Positions 1 through 7,524 of a stretch of 19,983 nucleotides of DNA are shown here, in pieces; positions within the stretch are counted from its first letter, which is position 1; each line of letters starts with the position of its first letter. Origin of the DNA: an uncultured Eubacterium sp. (lineage in GTDB: Bacteria; Bacillota; Clostridia; Oscillospirales; Acutalibacteraceae); contig CAJTMQ010000019.1 in assembly GCA_910577215.1 (NCBI GenBank), positions 1-19,983 of the forward strand, in the 5' to 3' direction. The notes under the pieces were generated by a model that was not told where the DNA came from, searched no databases, and was given only the letters and a program-made list of their open reading frames with translations. Made by a program: the position numbers and the translations under genes.

Positions 1-17
1 AATTAAGAATCTTAATT
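1..17. repeat. Near-perfect AT-rich inverted repeat at window edge
   Basis: AATTAAGA and TCTTAATT are 8-bp perfect inverted arms around a single central A. The repeat is cut by the window edge and may extend left. A one-base centre is too tight for a full RNA hairpin, so a DNA palindrome (protein site) or a chance AT-rich repeat are the options. Confidence 0.4.
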
Positions 18-53
18 TTGAGAAATTTGGCTTAAAATTTAATAAAAAATGAG

Positions 54-80
54 TTTTCAGCAATTTCCGCAGTCTATAAT
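54..80 (+). promoter_or_regulatory. Possible weak promoter for dnaN
   Basis: A perfect TATAAT lies at 75–80. The best upstream hexamer is TTTTCA (54–59), with a short 15-bp spacer, so the -35 support is poor. dnaN may instead be read mainly from an upstream dnaA promoter. Confidence 0.3.
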
Positions 81-143
81 AAGAATAATAAAAAAATGAT
101 ATTAATGATATTGAAAAACTGATTTTTTTACAGGAGGAAAAAT

Positions 144-1256
144 ATGAAATTTACCTGCAATACAAAAAAATTAAGCGATGCCTGCAATAATGTTATAAGA
201 GCAGTTAGTGCAAAGGTTACAATTCCTACTATTGAAGGAATTTTAATTGAATGCGGTTCAGATACATTAAGTTTAACAGGATATGATTTTGAATTTGGTA
301 TAAATACAACGCTTACTGTTACTGTTACAGAACCGGGTGCAATCGTCATAAATGCAAAAATACTTTGTGATATTATACGAAAACTTGCTTCTGATACAGT
401 TACAATAGAAACGAACGGTACTTCTGTTTCTATTGTTGCAGGTGCTGCTCAGTATAATATAACAGGTATTGATGCCGACGATTATCCTGAGCTTCCAAGT
501 GTATCAGGTGGATATCCTTTATTTATAAATCAGTCTGTTTTACAGCAAATGGTTATGCAAACATTGTTTGCAGTTGCGGAAAATGAAAACTCAAAACCGG
601 TTCATACCGGTTTAAAATTTGAAATGACTCTTAATCAGCTTCGTCTTATCGGTGTTGACGGCTACAGACTTGCCATAAGAACAGAAACGATAAAATATGA
701 GGGAGAAGATGTTTCATTTATTGTTCCTAAAAAAACAATAAGAGAGCTCATAAAGCTTATAGGAAATGATTCTGATAAAGATATTTCAATAAGTGTTGGT
801 AAACGTCATATTATTTTTGAGGTTGAGGATTACAGTATTATAAGCCGACTTTTGGACGGTGATTTTCTTGATTATAATGCTGCTGTTCCTAAAACAAGCG
901 CTACAACTGTTTTAATTAATACAAGAGAGGCAATTGCCTGTATTGAAAGAACAATTCCCGTTATTGAAAATAATGCTAAAAATCCGATAAGATGTTTATT
1001 TGACAATGATGAAATGAGAGTTTCAACAGTTTCCGCACTTGGAAGAGTTGTTGATTATACACATGCAAATATAAGCGGAGAAAGAGTGGAAATAGGTTTT
1101 AATTCAAAATATATGCTTGATGCGCTTAATGCGGCAGATACAGATCAGGTAAGAATAGAATTAAGCGGTCCTGTAAGTCCGGTTAAGGTTTTGCCTGTTC
1201 ATGATGAAAGCTATTTATTCCTTGTTCTTCCTATGAGGTTAAAGAGTGAAGTTTAA
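144..1256 (+). CDS. dnaN: DNA polymerase III beta subunit (sliding clamp)
   Basis: This encodes the ring-shaped clamp that tethers DNA polymerase III to DNA and is a hub for replication and repair partners in the cytoplasm. The 370-aa protein has the usual length for DnaN and opens MKFTCNTKKLSDACNNV, the typical start of the first clamp domain. Three repeats of a clamp fold of about 120 residues each are expected. The C terminus ends in LPMRL followed by a short tail, matching the family's conserved VLPMR end. The ATG follows a strong AGGAGG at 132–137. It is the first gene visible in the operon and its 3' end overlaps the next gene by 11 nt, suggesting translational coupling. Identification is by sequence recognition and by gene order. 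Confidence 0.97.
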   Translation: MKFTCNTKKLSDACNNVIRAVSAKVTIPTIEGILIECGSDTLSLTGYDFEFGINTTLTVTVTEPGAIVINAKILCDIIRKLASDTVTIETNGTSVSIVAGAAQYNITGIDADDYPELPSVSGGYPLFINQSVLQQMVMQTLFAVAENENSKPVHTGLKFEMTLNQLRLIGVDGYRLAIRTETIKYEGEDVSFIVPKKTIRELIKLIGNDSDKDISISVGKRHIIFEVEDYSIISRLLDGDFLDYNAAVPKTSATTVLINTREAIACIERTIPVIENNAKNPIRCLFDNDEMRVSTVSALGRVVDYTHANISGERVEIGFNSKYMLDALNAADTDQVRIELSGPVSPVKVLPVHDESYLFLVLPMRLKSEV

Positions 1257-1494
1257 ATTAAAGGTTGCCGAAAGGCAAGAGGAAATTATAAAAATAAAAA
1301 CAGATTATATAAAATTAGACAGTTTGCTTAAATTTTCAGGTCTTGCAGAATCAGGCAGCTTTGCAAAAATGATGATTGCAGACAATCTTGTTAAGGTTAA
1401 CGGTGAAAAATGTATTGCAAGAGGAAAGAAAATAAGAAGCGGAGATATTGTATCTGTTAAAAATATTGATTTAAAAGTTATTAATGAAGATTAA
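1246..1494 (+). CDS. yaaA: S4-domain RNA-binding protein, YaaA/RlbA type
   Basis: This is a small (82 aa) RNA-binding protein of the kind always found between dnaN and recF in Firmicutes, where YaaA has been linked to ribosome assembly. The S4 fold covers roughly residues 20–75, with the typical LDSLLKFSGLAESGSFAKMM helix pair, then VKVNGE and GKKIRSGDIVSV. It starts with GTG at 1246, preceded by GAGG (1234–1237); no ATG lies near the N terminus in this frame. It overlaps dnaN by 11 nt and recF by 11 nt, so it is translated as part of the operon. It has about ten more N-terminal residues than Bacillus YaaA. The exact molecular role in this organism is inferred from the family. Confidence 0.85.
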   Translation: MKFKLKVAERQEEIIKIKTDYIKLDSLLKFSGLAESGSFAKMMIADNLVKVNGEKCIARGKKIRSGDIVSVKNIDLKVINED

Positions 1495-2570
1495 TCATAT
1501 TGAAATAGAAAATTACAGAAATATTGAAAGTCTGTCCCTTGATTTTGATGATATAAATATAATTTACGGAGAAAATGCACAAGGAAAAACAAATTTAATA
1601 GAGGCAATTTATCTTTTTACAGGTTCAAAATCCTTCAGAGGTGTAAAAGACAGTCATTTAATTAAATTTAAATGCGATTTTGCAAGGCTTAAGGCTGATT
1701 TTTTTAGTAAAGAAAGAGAACAGAATGCTGAAATTCTTATTAAAGGGAGAAGAATTGCTGAGCTTAACGGAGTAAAAAAATCAACACCTGCTTTACTTGG
1801 TGAAGAAATTAAGGCAGTTATTTTCAGTCCTGTTCATCTTTCTATGGTAAAAGACGGCCCGGCAGAAAGAAGGAAGTTTATTGATAATGCACTTTGTCAG
1901 TTAAAGTCAAATTACCGAATGGTTTTAAAGGAATATAACCGGTGCCTTGCTCAAAGAAATATAATTTTGAAGGATATGCAGCAAAGCAACGGACTTGAAG
2001 ATATTCTTTATGTGTGGAATAGAAATTTTGCAAAAAGCGGTGCTAAAATAATTTTTCAAAGGCAGAAATATGTTGAAGCACTTCTTCCATTTGCAAAAGA
2101 TATTTTTTCCGGTTTGTCATCAGGAAAAGAAGAATTGAATCTTTTCTTAAAAGGAGGATTTGAATATTCAGGTCTGTCAATTTCTGAAATTGAAGAAAAT
2201 CTTTTTCATTTACTTGAAAAAAGAAGATATTATAAATAAAATTACAACCGTTGGACCCCACAGAGATGACCTTGAAATTTTTATTAATGAAAAGGAAGCA
2301 AGAATTTTCGGCAGTCAGGGGCAGCAAAGAAGCTGTGTGCTTGCATTGAAGCTTGCAGAATCAAGTCTTCTTCGTGAAATGACGGATATTATGCCTGTTG
2401 CTTTGCTTGATGATGTTATGAGTGAGCTTGATGAAAAAAGACAGGATTATATTTTAAATCATATAAAAGACTTGCAGGTTTTTATTACCTGCTGTGATAA
2501 AAATACCGTTTTGCGTCTTAAAAAAGGAAAAACAATTCATATTTCAAACGGAAATTTAATAGGTGATTAA
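1484..2570 (+). pseudogene. recF: RecF recombination/repair ATPase, disrupted by a frameshift
   Basis: RecF is an SMC-like ATPase that helps RecO and RecR load RecA at single-strand gaps. The N-terminal part (1484–2239, 251 codons) holds the start MKINHIEIENYRNIESLSL and Walker A GENAQGKTN. The C-terminal part, in the frame beginning at 2214, holds TTVGPHRDD, the ABC signature FGSQGQQRS and Walker B ALLDDVMSELDE. The frame must jump by +1 inside an A6 run at 2217–2222; without it translation runs into TAA at 2237–2239. Removing one A would give a continuous 361-aa protein reading LLEKEDIINKITTVGPH, the normal RecF length. All core motifs are intact on both sides, so the break is recent, a sequencing or assembly error, or rescued by slippage. 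The N-terminal fragment alone lacks signature and Walker B and should not be a functional ATPase. The gene overlaps the S4 gene by 11 nt and directly abuts remB. Confidence 0.88.
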
Positions 2571-2819
2571 ATGTTCTTGCACCTTGGAGAGGATACTGTT
2601 ATTAACAGTAAAAAAGTGATAGGCATTTTTGATATGGATACATCAACTGTTAATAAAGCAACACGTGATTATCTTACAAAAGCCGAAAAAGAAAAAAAAG
2701 TAATTTATGTTAACTTCGAGCTACCTAAAAGCTTTGTTGTTACAGAGGATAAAGTTTATGTAAGTCCGCTTAATACAAGTACCTTGCTTAAACGAACAAA
2801 GACAGGAGTAAATTTATGA
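2571..2819 (+). CDS. remB: RemB-like DUF370 regulatory protein
   Basis: This 82-aa protein matches RemB (YaaB), a DUF370 family member found between recF and gyrB in Firmicutes. In Bacillus subtilis the RemA/RemB pair acts in control of biofilm matrix genes; RemA is a DNA-binding oligomer, while RemB's own role is less defined. The sequence shows MFLHLGEDTVINSKKVIGIFD at the start, then PKSFVVTEDKVYVSPLNTSTL, the conserved PKS.V.....Y.SPL.S.TL pattern of the family. The ATG immediately follows the recF stop, and its own stop overlaps gyrB in an ATGA junction. Function in this organism is inferred from the family and the position. Confidence 0.88.
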   Translation: MFLHLGEDTVINSKKVIGIFDMDTSTVNKATRDYLTKAEKEKKVIYVNFELPKSFVVTEDKVYVSPLNTSTLLKRTKTGVNL

Positions 2820-4783
2820 GTGAAGAAAATAAAACAGTTCTTGAAGAAGAAGATATGAATACCGTTGTAACGGAAGAATATTCCGCAAAGGATATTCAGG
2901 TTCTTGAAGGTCTTGAAGCAGTTCGTAAAAGGCCGGGTATGTATATTGGTTCAACCGGACCGAGAGGGCTTCATCATCTTGTTTATGAAATTGTGGATAA
3001 TTCTATTGATGAAGCACTTGCAGGGGTGTGTACACATATTGAATGTAATATTTTACCCGATAATATTATTTCTGTTCGTGATAACGGACGTGGTATTCCG
3101 ACAGGCATTAATGAAAAAACAGGACTTCCTGCAGTAACTGTTGTTTTAACCGTTCTTCATGCGGGCGGAAAATTCGGCGGAAGCGGCTATAAAGTATCAG
3201 GCGGTCTGCATGGTGTTGGTTCTTCTGTTGTTAATGCACTTTCGGAATGGCTGGAGGTAGAAGTTACACAAAACGGTCATATCTATTCACAGCGTTTTGA
3301 AAGAGGTATTCCTGTTAATGATTTACATATTATCGGTGATGCTGAAGGTCACGGAACATTAATCAGATTTAAACCGGACGGAGAAATTTTTACCGAAACA
3401 ACAATTTATGAATATGAAGTTCTTGCACGCAGACTGCGTGAGCAGGCTTTTCTTAATGCTGGACTTTCAATTACACTTTCAGATTTAAGAAGCAATGATC
3501 CTGAGGAGCAGGAAAGTGAAGAATTCTGCTATGAAGGAGGTATTCGTTCTTTCGTTGAATATATCAATACAAGCAGGGGACTTAACCCTGTTCAGGAAGA
3601 AGTTATTCATCTTTCAACAACAAAGGGTGACAGAAGTGCAGAGGTTGCAATCTGCTATACAGATTCATACAACGAAACGATGCTTTCATTTGCCAACAAT
3701 ATTAATACGATTGACGGCGGTACTCATGAAACAGGATTTAAAACTGCTTTAACACGTGTTTTTAATGATTACGGAAAAAAATTCGGTATTCTTAAAGATA
3801 ATGATAAAAAATTGAGCGGCGAGGATGTTCGTGAAGGTATTACGGCAGTTATCAGTGTTAAATTAACGGAAGCACAGTTTGAAGGTCAGACGAAGGGTAA
3901 GCTTGGAAATACGGATATAACAGGTCTTGTTTCATCAATGGTTTATGAAAAACTTATGACCTATTTTGAGGAAAATCCGGGTATAGCAAAAGCTGTACTC
4001 AATAAGGCTCTTGATGCATCCAGAGCAAGAGAAGCTGCCAGAAAGGCAAGAGAAAATGCAAGAAGAAAATCACCTCTTGAAAGTAATTCATTGCCGGGTA
4101 AGCTTGCAGACTGTACAAGCAAAGATCCTACAAAATGTGAAATTTACATCGTTGAGGGAGATTCTGCAGGCGGTTCCGCAAAAGAAGGAAGAGACAGAGA
4201 GCACATGGCAATTCTTCCACTATGGGGTAAAATGCTTAATGTTGAAAAGGCAAGAGTAGATAAGGTTTATACAAATGAAAAACTTATTCCTGTAGTTATG
4301 GCACTCGGAACAGGTATCGGTGAAGAATTTGATATTGCAAGGCTGCGTTATCATAAAATAGTTATAATGGCAGATGCCGATGTTGACGGTGCACATATCA
4401 GAACACTTCTTTTAACTTTCTTCTTCAGATATATGCCTCAGATTATTGAAGGCGGATACGTTTATCTTGCACAGCCGCCGCTGTTTAAGGTTTCAAAAGG
4501 AAAGAAAAGTGCTTATGCTTTTTCAGATGAAGAAAGAGATGAAAAAATAGAAGAGTTCGGCGGAGATTGTGATATTCAGAGATATAAAGGCTTAGGTGAA
4601 ATGGATCCAAGCCAGCTTTGGGAAACAACAATGGACCCTGAATTCCGAACAATGAAAAGAGTTACGATTGAAGACGGACAAAGAGCATCTGAAAACTTTT
4701 CTATTCTTATGGGCGATAATGTTGAGCCACGCCGTGAATTCATAGAAAAGAATGCTAAATTTGTTGAAAATCTGGATATATAA
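2816..4783 (+). CDS. gyrB: DNA gyrase subunit B
   Basis: GyrB is the ATPase subunit of DNA gyrase (A2B2), which introduces negative supercoils and relieves tension ahead of the replication fork. The 655-aa protein has normal Gram-positive length. The GHKL ATPase domain shows YEIVDNSIDEALAG with catalytic Glu58, VRDNGRGIP with Asp89, and LHGVGSSVVN at 131–140. The TOPRIM domain has EGDSAGGSA starting at Glu447 and DADVDG at 520–525, the Mg2+ ligands. The C terminus GDNVEPRREFIEKNA is typical. An acidic N-terminal extension of about 20 residues precedes the ATPase core. The start is the ATG at 2816 after AGGAG (2804–2808), overlapping the remB stop. The residue after LPL in the TOPRIM region is Trp (LPLWGK), where E. 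coli has Lys447, a position involved in quinolone response. Confidence 0.98.
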   Translation: MSEENKTVLEEEDMNTVVTEEYSAKDIQVLEGLEAVRKRPGMYIGSTGPRGLHHLVYEIVDNSIDEALAGVCTHIECNILPDNIISVRDNGRGIPTGINEKTGLPAVTVVLTVLHAGGKFGGSGYKVSGGLHGVGSSVVNALSEWLEVEVTQNGHIYSQRFERGIPVNDLHIIGDAEGHGTLIRFKPDGEIFTETTIYEYEVLARRLREQAFLNAGLSITLSDLRSNDPEEQESEEFCYEGGIRSFVEYINTSRGLNPVQEEVIHLSTTKGDRSAEVAICYTDSYNETMLSFANNINTIDGGTHETGFKTALTRVFNDYGKKFGILKDNDKKLSGEDVREGITAVISVKLTEAQFEGQTKGKLGNTDITGLVSSMVYEKLMTYFEENPGIAKAVLNKALDASRAREAARKARENARRKSPLESNSLPGKLADCTSKDPTKCEIYIVEGDSAGGSAKEGRDREHMAILPLWGKMLNVEKARVDKVYTNEKLIPVVMALGTGIGEEFDIARLRYHKIVIMADADVDGAHIRTLLLTFFFRYMPQIIEGGYVYLAQPPLFKVSKGKKSAYAFSDEERDEKIEEFGGDCDIQRYKGLGEMDPSQLWETTMDPEFRTMKRVTIEDGQRASENFSILMGDNVEPRREFIEKNAKFVENLDI

Positions 4784-4835
4784 TTTTTTTAAGTGATTAT
4801 TTTAAAATAACTGCAGAAGCAAAAAGTTTGATGTG

Positions 4836-4862
4836 TATATCCTGCGATATAAAGGAGATATA
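4836..4862 (+). promoter_or_regulatory. gyrA leader: two alternative hairpins at the ribosome binding site
   Basis: The 81-nt gap between gyrB and gyrA holds TATATC (4836–4841) followed by two copies of its complement GATATA, at 4846–4851 and 4857–4862. Pairing with the first copy makes a 6-bp hairpin with a CTGC loop and leaves the AAGGAG site (4852–4857) free. Pairing with the second copy would enclose AAGGAG just before the gyrA ATG at 4865. No terminator separates gyrB and gyrA. The stems are short and AT-rich, so a regulatory role is a suggestion only. Confidence 0.3.
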
Positions 4863-4864
4863 AA

Positions 4865-7360
4865 ATGCCTGATGAAACAATAAGATATGATAATCAAAAA
4901 ATAATTGATGTTGAAATAAGCACAGAAATCAGAAAAGCATTTCTTGATTATTCAATGAGTGTTATTGTAAGCCGTGCTCTTCCGGATGTAAGAGATGGTT
5001 TAAAGCCTGTTCACAGAAGAATTCTTTATGCAATGTATGATAACAGTCTTTATCCTGACAGACCATACCGTAAGTGTGCAACAACTATCGGTGAAGTTTT
5101 GGGTCATTATCACCCGCACGGTGATGCGTCTGTGTATGATGCAATGGTAAGACTGGCACAATCCTTTTCAATGCGCCATCCCCTTGTTGACGGTCACGGA
5201 AACTTTGGTTCAATTGACGGAGATCCGCCTGCTGCTTACCGTTATACGGAAAGCCGTATGAGCAAAATTTCCATGAAAATATTAGAGGATATAAAAAAGG
5301 ATACAGTTGATTGGGCTCCGAACTTTGATGATACTACGAAAGAGCCGCAGGTTCTTCCTGCACGTTTTCCGAACCTTTTGGTGAATGGTTCTTCAGGTAT
5401 TGCTGTTGGTATGGCAACAAATATTCCGCCTCATAATATGAAAGAGGTTATTGAAGGAATGTGCTGCCTTATTGATAATCCTGAAGCACAGCTTGAAGAG
5501 ATTATGGAGCATATTAAGGGTCCTGATTTCCCGACCGCAGGTATCATTATGGGCACAAGGGGAATAAAAGAGGCTTATTCAACAGGACGCGGAAAAATAT
5601 ATGTTCGTGCAAAAGCGGAAATCGTTGAAGCAAAGAATGACCGCTATAAAATTGTTGTAACGGAAATTCCATACGGTGTAAATAAAGCAAGATTGATTAC
5701 AAGAATTGCAGACCTTGTTAAAGAAAAAAGGCTTGAGGGTGTTGCCGATGTTCAGGATTATTCAGACAGAAGAGGTATGCATATAGAAGTTGTTGTTAAG
5801 AAGGATGCCAATGCACAGGTTGTTCTGAATAATCTTTATAAAATGACAGATATGCAGGTTACCTTCGGAGCAATTATGCTTGCACTTGATGACGGTGTTC
5901 CTAAAGTTCTTACACTAAAAGAAATTCTTCAGAAATATATCATATTCCAAAAAGATATTGTAAGAAGAAGAACGGAATTTGATCTTAAAAAAGCACAGGA
6001 AAGAGCACATATTTTAGAGGGTCTTGCAAAGGCAATTGACATTGTTGATGATGTTATTGCAACAATCCGTGCCTGCAGAGGCGGACAGTCAGAAGCAAAG
6101 CAGGCTATTATGGATAAATTTGGTTTTGATGATCCTCAGGCAAGTGCTATTGTTGCATACCGTCTTGGTCAGTTAGCAGGACTTGAAATTGAGAAAATCA
6201 TGAATGAATTGAATGAACTTCATGAAAAAATCAAAGATTTTCTTGATATACTTGCAAATGAGTATAGAATTCTTGAAATTGTGAAAGAAGAGGCTCGGGC
6301 AATCGGTGATAAATTCGGTGATGACAGAAGAACCGAGATTTCAGCATATACAGGTGATGTTGAGGATGAAGATTTAATTCCTGTAGAAGAGTCTATCCTT
6401 ACCCTTACAAATATGGGGTATATTAAAAGAATGACGGTTGATACATACAAGGCGCAGAACAGAGGCGGCAGAGGTATTATGGGTATGAGCCGCCGAGAGG
6501 AAGATGTTGCAAAAACAATGTTTTCCTGTTCATCCCATGATGTTATCTTTATTTTCACAAACAAAGGAAAGGTTTTCAAGAAAAAGGCATATGAAATTCC
6601 TGCTTCTTCAAGAACAGGAAAAGGTATGAATATTGTTAATCTTCTTCCGTTTGAAAAGGATGAAACCGTTTCGGCAATGGTTAAAATTCCTGGAGATGAA
6701 AACAGAAAGTATCTTTGTATGGTTACAAAGAAGGGTGTTATAAAAAGAACAGACATCAATGAATATAACCATATCCGTCAGAGCGGAATTATTGCAATTA
6801 ATCTTGATGAGGGTGACGAGCTTGCTTATGTTGAAATAACAGACGGTGAAAGAAAGCTTGTTGTTGCAACGCACAACGGTATGAGTATCTGCTTTAATGA
6901 GAGTGACGCAAGACTTATCGGCAGAACAGCAAGAGGTGTAAGAGCAATTACGCTTGCTGAGGACGACTATGTTGTTGGTTTTGCTGCTTCGCTTGAAGGA
7001 TATACATTGCTTACCGTTTCCGAAACAGGTTTCGGAAGAAAGAGCAGTTTTTATGATTACCGTGTTCAGAGCAGAGGCGGAAAGGGTCTTATAAACTATC
7101 GCACTGAGCAGTACGGAAAGGTTGCAATGATTGCACCTGTTACCGAAGATGAAGATGTTATTATGATTACGAGTGACGGTATTGTTATAAGAACGCATAT
7201 TGACCAGATTTCAACCTTCCAGAGACCAAGCAAAGGTGTTAAGGTAATGAAGGTTAATGAAGGAGAAAAGGTTGCAACTATTTCTGTTGTTGACAGATTG
7301 GAAGAAGAAACAGAAGATACTGAAACAGCAGAGGAAGCAACAGAAAATAATGAAGAATAA
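4865..7360 (+). CDS. gyrA: DNA gyrase subunit A
   Basis: GyrA is the breakage-reunion subunit of gyrase; its active-site tyrosine forms the transient covalent link to DNA. The 831-aa protein begins with a short leader and then IDVEISTEIRKAFLDYSMSV. The catalytic motif RYTE places the tyrosine at residue 127. The quinolone-resistance region reads HPHGDASVYD (83–92), with Ala88 where E. coli has Ser83. The C-terminal DNA-wrapping beta-propeller has a GyrA-box QNRGGRG at 531–537 and a second related motif QSRGGKG at 735–741. The tail is acidic (many Glu/Thr residues after VVDRLEEE). The ATG follows AAGGAG at 4852–4857. A strong terminator lies right after the gene. A long antisense frame inside the gene is a codon-bias shadow. 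Confidence 0.98.
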   Translation: MPDETIRYDNQKIIDVEISTEIRKAFLDYSMSVIVSRALPDVRDGLKPVHRRILYAMYDNSLYPDRPYRKCATTIGEVLGHYHPHGDASVYDAMVRLAQSFSMRHPLVDGHGNFGSIDGDPPAAYRYTESRMSKISMKILEDIKKDTVDWAPNFDDTTKEPQVLPARFPNLLVNGSSGIAVGMATNIPPHNMKEVIEGMCCLIDNPEAQLEEIMEHIKGPDFPTAGIIMGTRGIKEAYSTGRGKIYVRAKAEIVEAKNDRYKIVVTEIPYGVNKARLITRIADLVKEKRLEGVADVQDYSDRRGMHIEVVVKKDANAQVVLNNLYKMTDMQVTFGAIMLALDDGVPKVLTLKEILQKYIIFQKDIVRRRTEFDLKKAQERAHILEGLAKAIDIVDDVIATIRACRGGQSEAKQAIMDKFGFDDPQASAIVAYRLGQLAGLEIEKIMNELNELHEKIKDFLDILANEYRILEIVKEEARAIGDKFGDDRRTEISAYTGDVEDEDLIPVEESILTLTNMGYIKRMTVDTYKAQNRGGRGIMGMSRREEDVAKTMFSCSSHDVIFIFTNKGKVFKKKAYEIPASSRTGKGMNIVNLLPFEKDETVSAMVKIPGDENRKYLCMVTKKGVIKRTDINEYNHIRQSGIIAINLDEGDELAYVEITDGERKLVVATHNGMSICFNESDARLIGRTARGVRAITLAEDDYVVGFAASLEGYTLLTVSETGFGRKSSFYDYRVQSRGGKGLINYRTEQYGKVAMIAPVTEDEDVIMITSDGIVIRTHIDQISTFQRPSKGVKVMKVNEGEKVATISVVDRLEEETEDTETAEEATENNEE

Positions 7361-7383
7361 TTAGCTGCAGGTACTAGATTTAC

Positions 7384-7414
7384 AAAAAGACTTTCTGAAA
7401 AGAAGGTCTTTTTT
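7384..7414 (+). terminator. Intrinsic terminator after gyrA
   Basis: AAAAAGACTTTC (7384–7395) pairs with the downstream arm GAAGGTCTTTTT (7402–7413), with one T·G pair, around a TGAAAA loop, and runs into a T tract. It ends the dnaN–gyrA unit 24 nt after the gyrA stop. Confidence 0.9.
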
Positions 7415-7453
7415 GTTTTAAAATTTTCCAAGCTATAATTTACAAAATGTTTA

Positions 7454-7482
7454 TTGAAATAAATATAATAATGATATATAAT
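7454..7482 (+). promoter_or_regulatory. Sigma-A-type promoter for the LCP–mgtC unit
   Basis: TTGAAA (7454–7459) and TATAAT (7477–7482) are separated by exactly 17 bp. They lie between the gyrA terminator and the LCP gene, giving a leader of about 35 nt. This shows the LCP–mgtC pair is transcribed independently of gyrase. Confidence 0.8.
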
Positions 7483-7524
7483 GTTGACGTGTATTGAAAA
7501 ATAAAAGAGAGGAGATGACTGCCC

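Larger units (their letters stand above)
1..143. other. Non-coding AT-rich leader upstream of dnaN
   Basis: This stretch has no convincing reading frame and runs to the dnaN start. It is very AT-rich. A gene order starting with dnaN implies that dnaA lies just off the left edge, so this is probably the dnaA–dnaN intergenic region, which in some Firmicutes contains part of oriC. I found no match to the DnaA box TTATCCACA on either strand, so there is no direct support for an origin here. The ribosome binding site AGGAGG (132–137) sits 6 nt before the dnaN ATG. Confidence 0.6.

Noticed and set aside
2..52. Short open frame at the left edge as a possible dnaA C terminus
   Set aside because: Seventeen codons of AT-rich sequence with no resemblance to the DnaA domain IV end.
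1..143. oriC within the window
   Set aside because: No DnaA boxes or box clusters found; only AT-richness, which is general in these intergenic regions.
2216..2223. Programmed -1 frameshifting at A AAA AAG in recF
   Set aside because: The heptamer is in the wrong phase: restoring RecF needs a +1 (or -2) shift, and no downstream stimulator or nearby Shine-Dalgarno in the right spot is seen.
6608..7198. Long antisense reading frame (196 codons) inside gyrA
   Set aside because: It lies wholly opposite strongly conserved gyrA sequence, has no ribosome site or recognisable motif, and is explained by codon bias; the same holds for other antisense frames in yidC, mnmE and noc.
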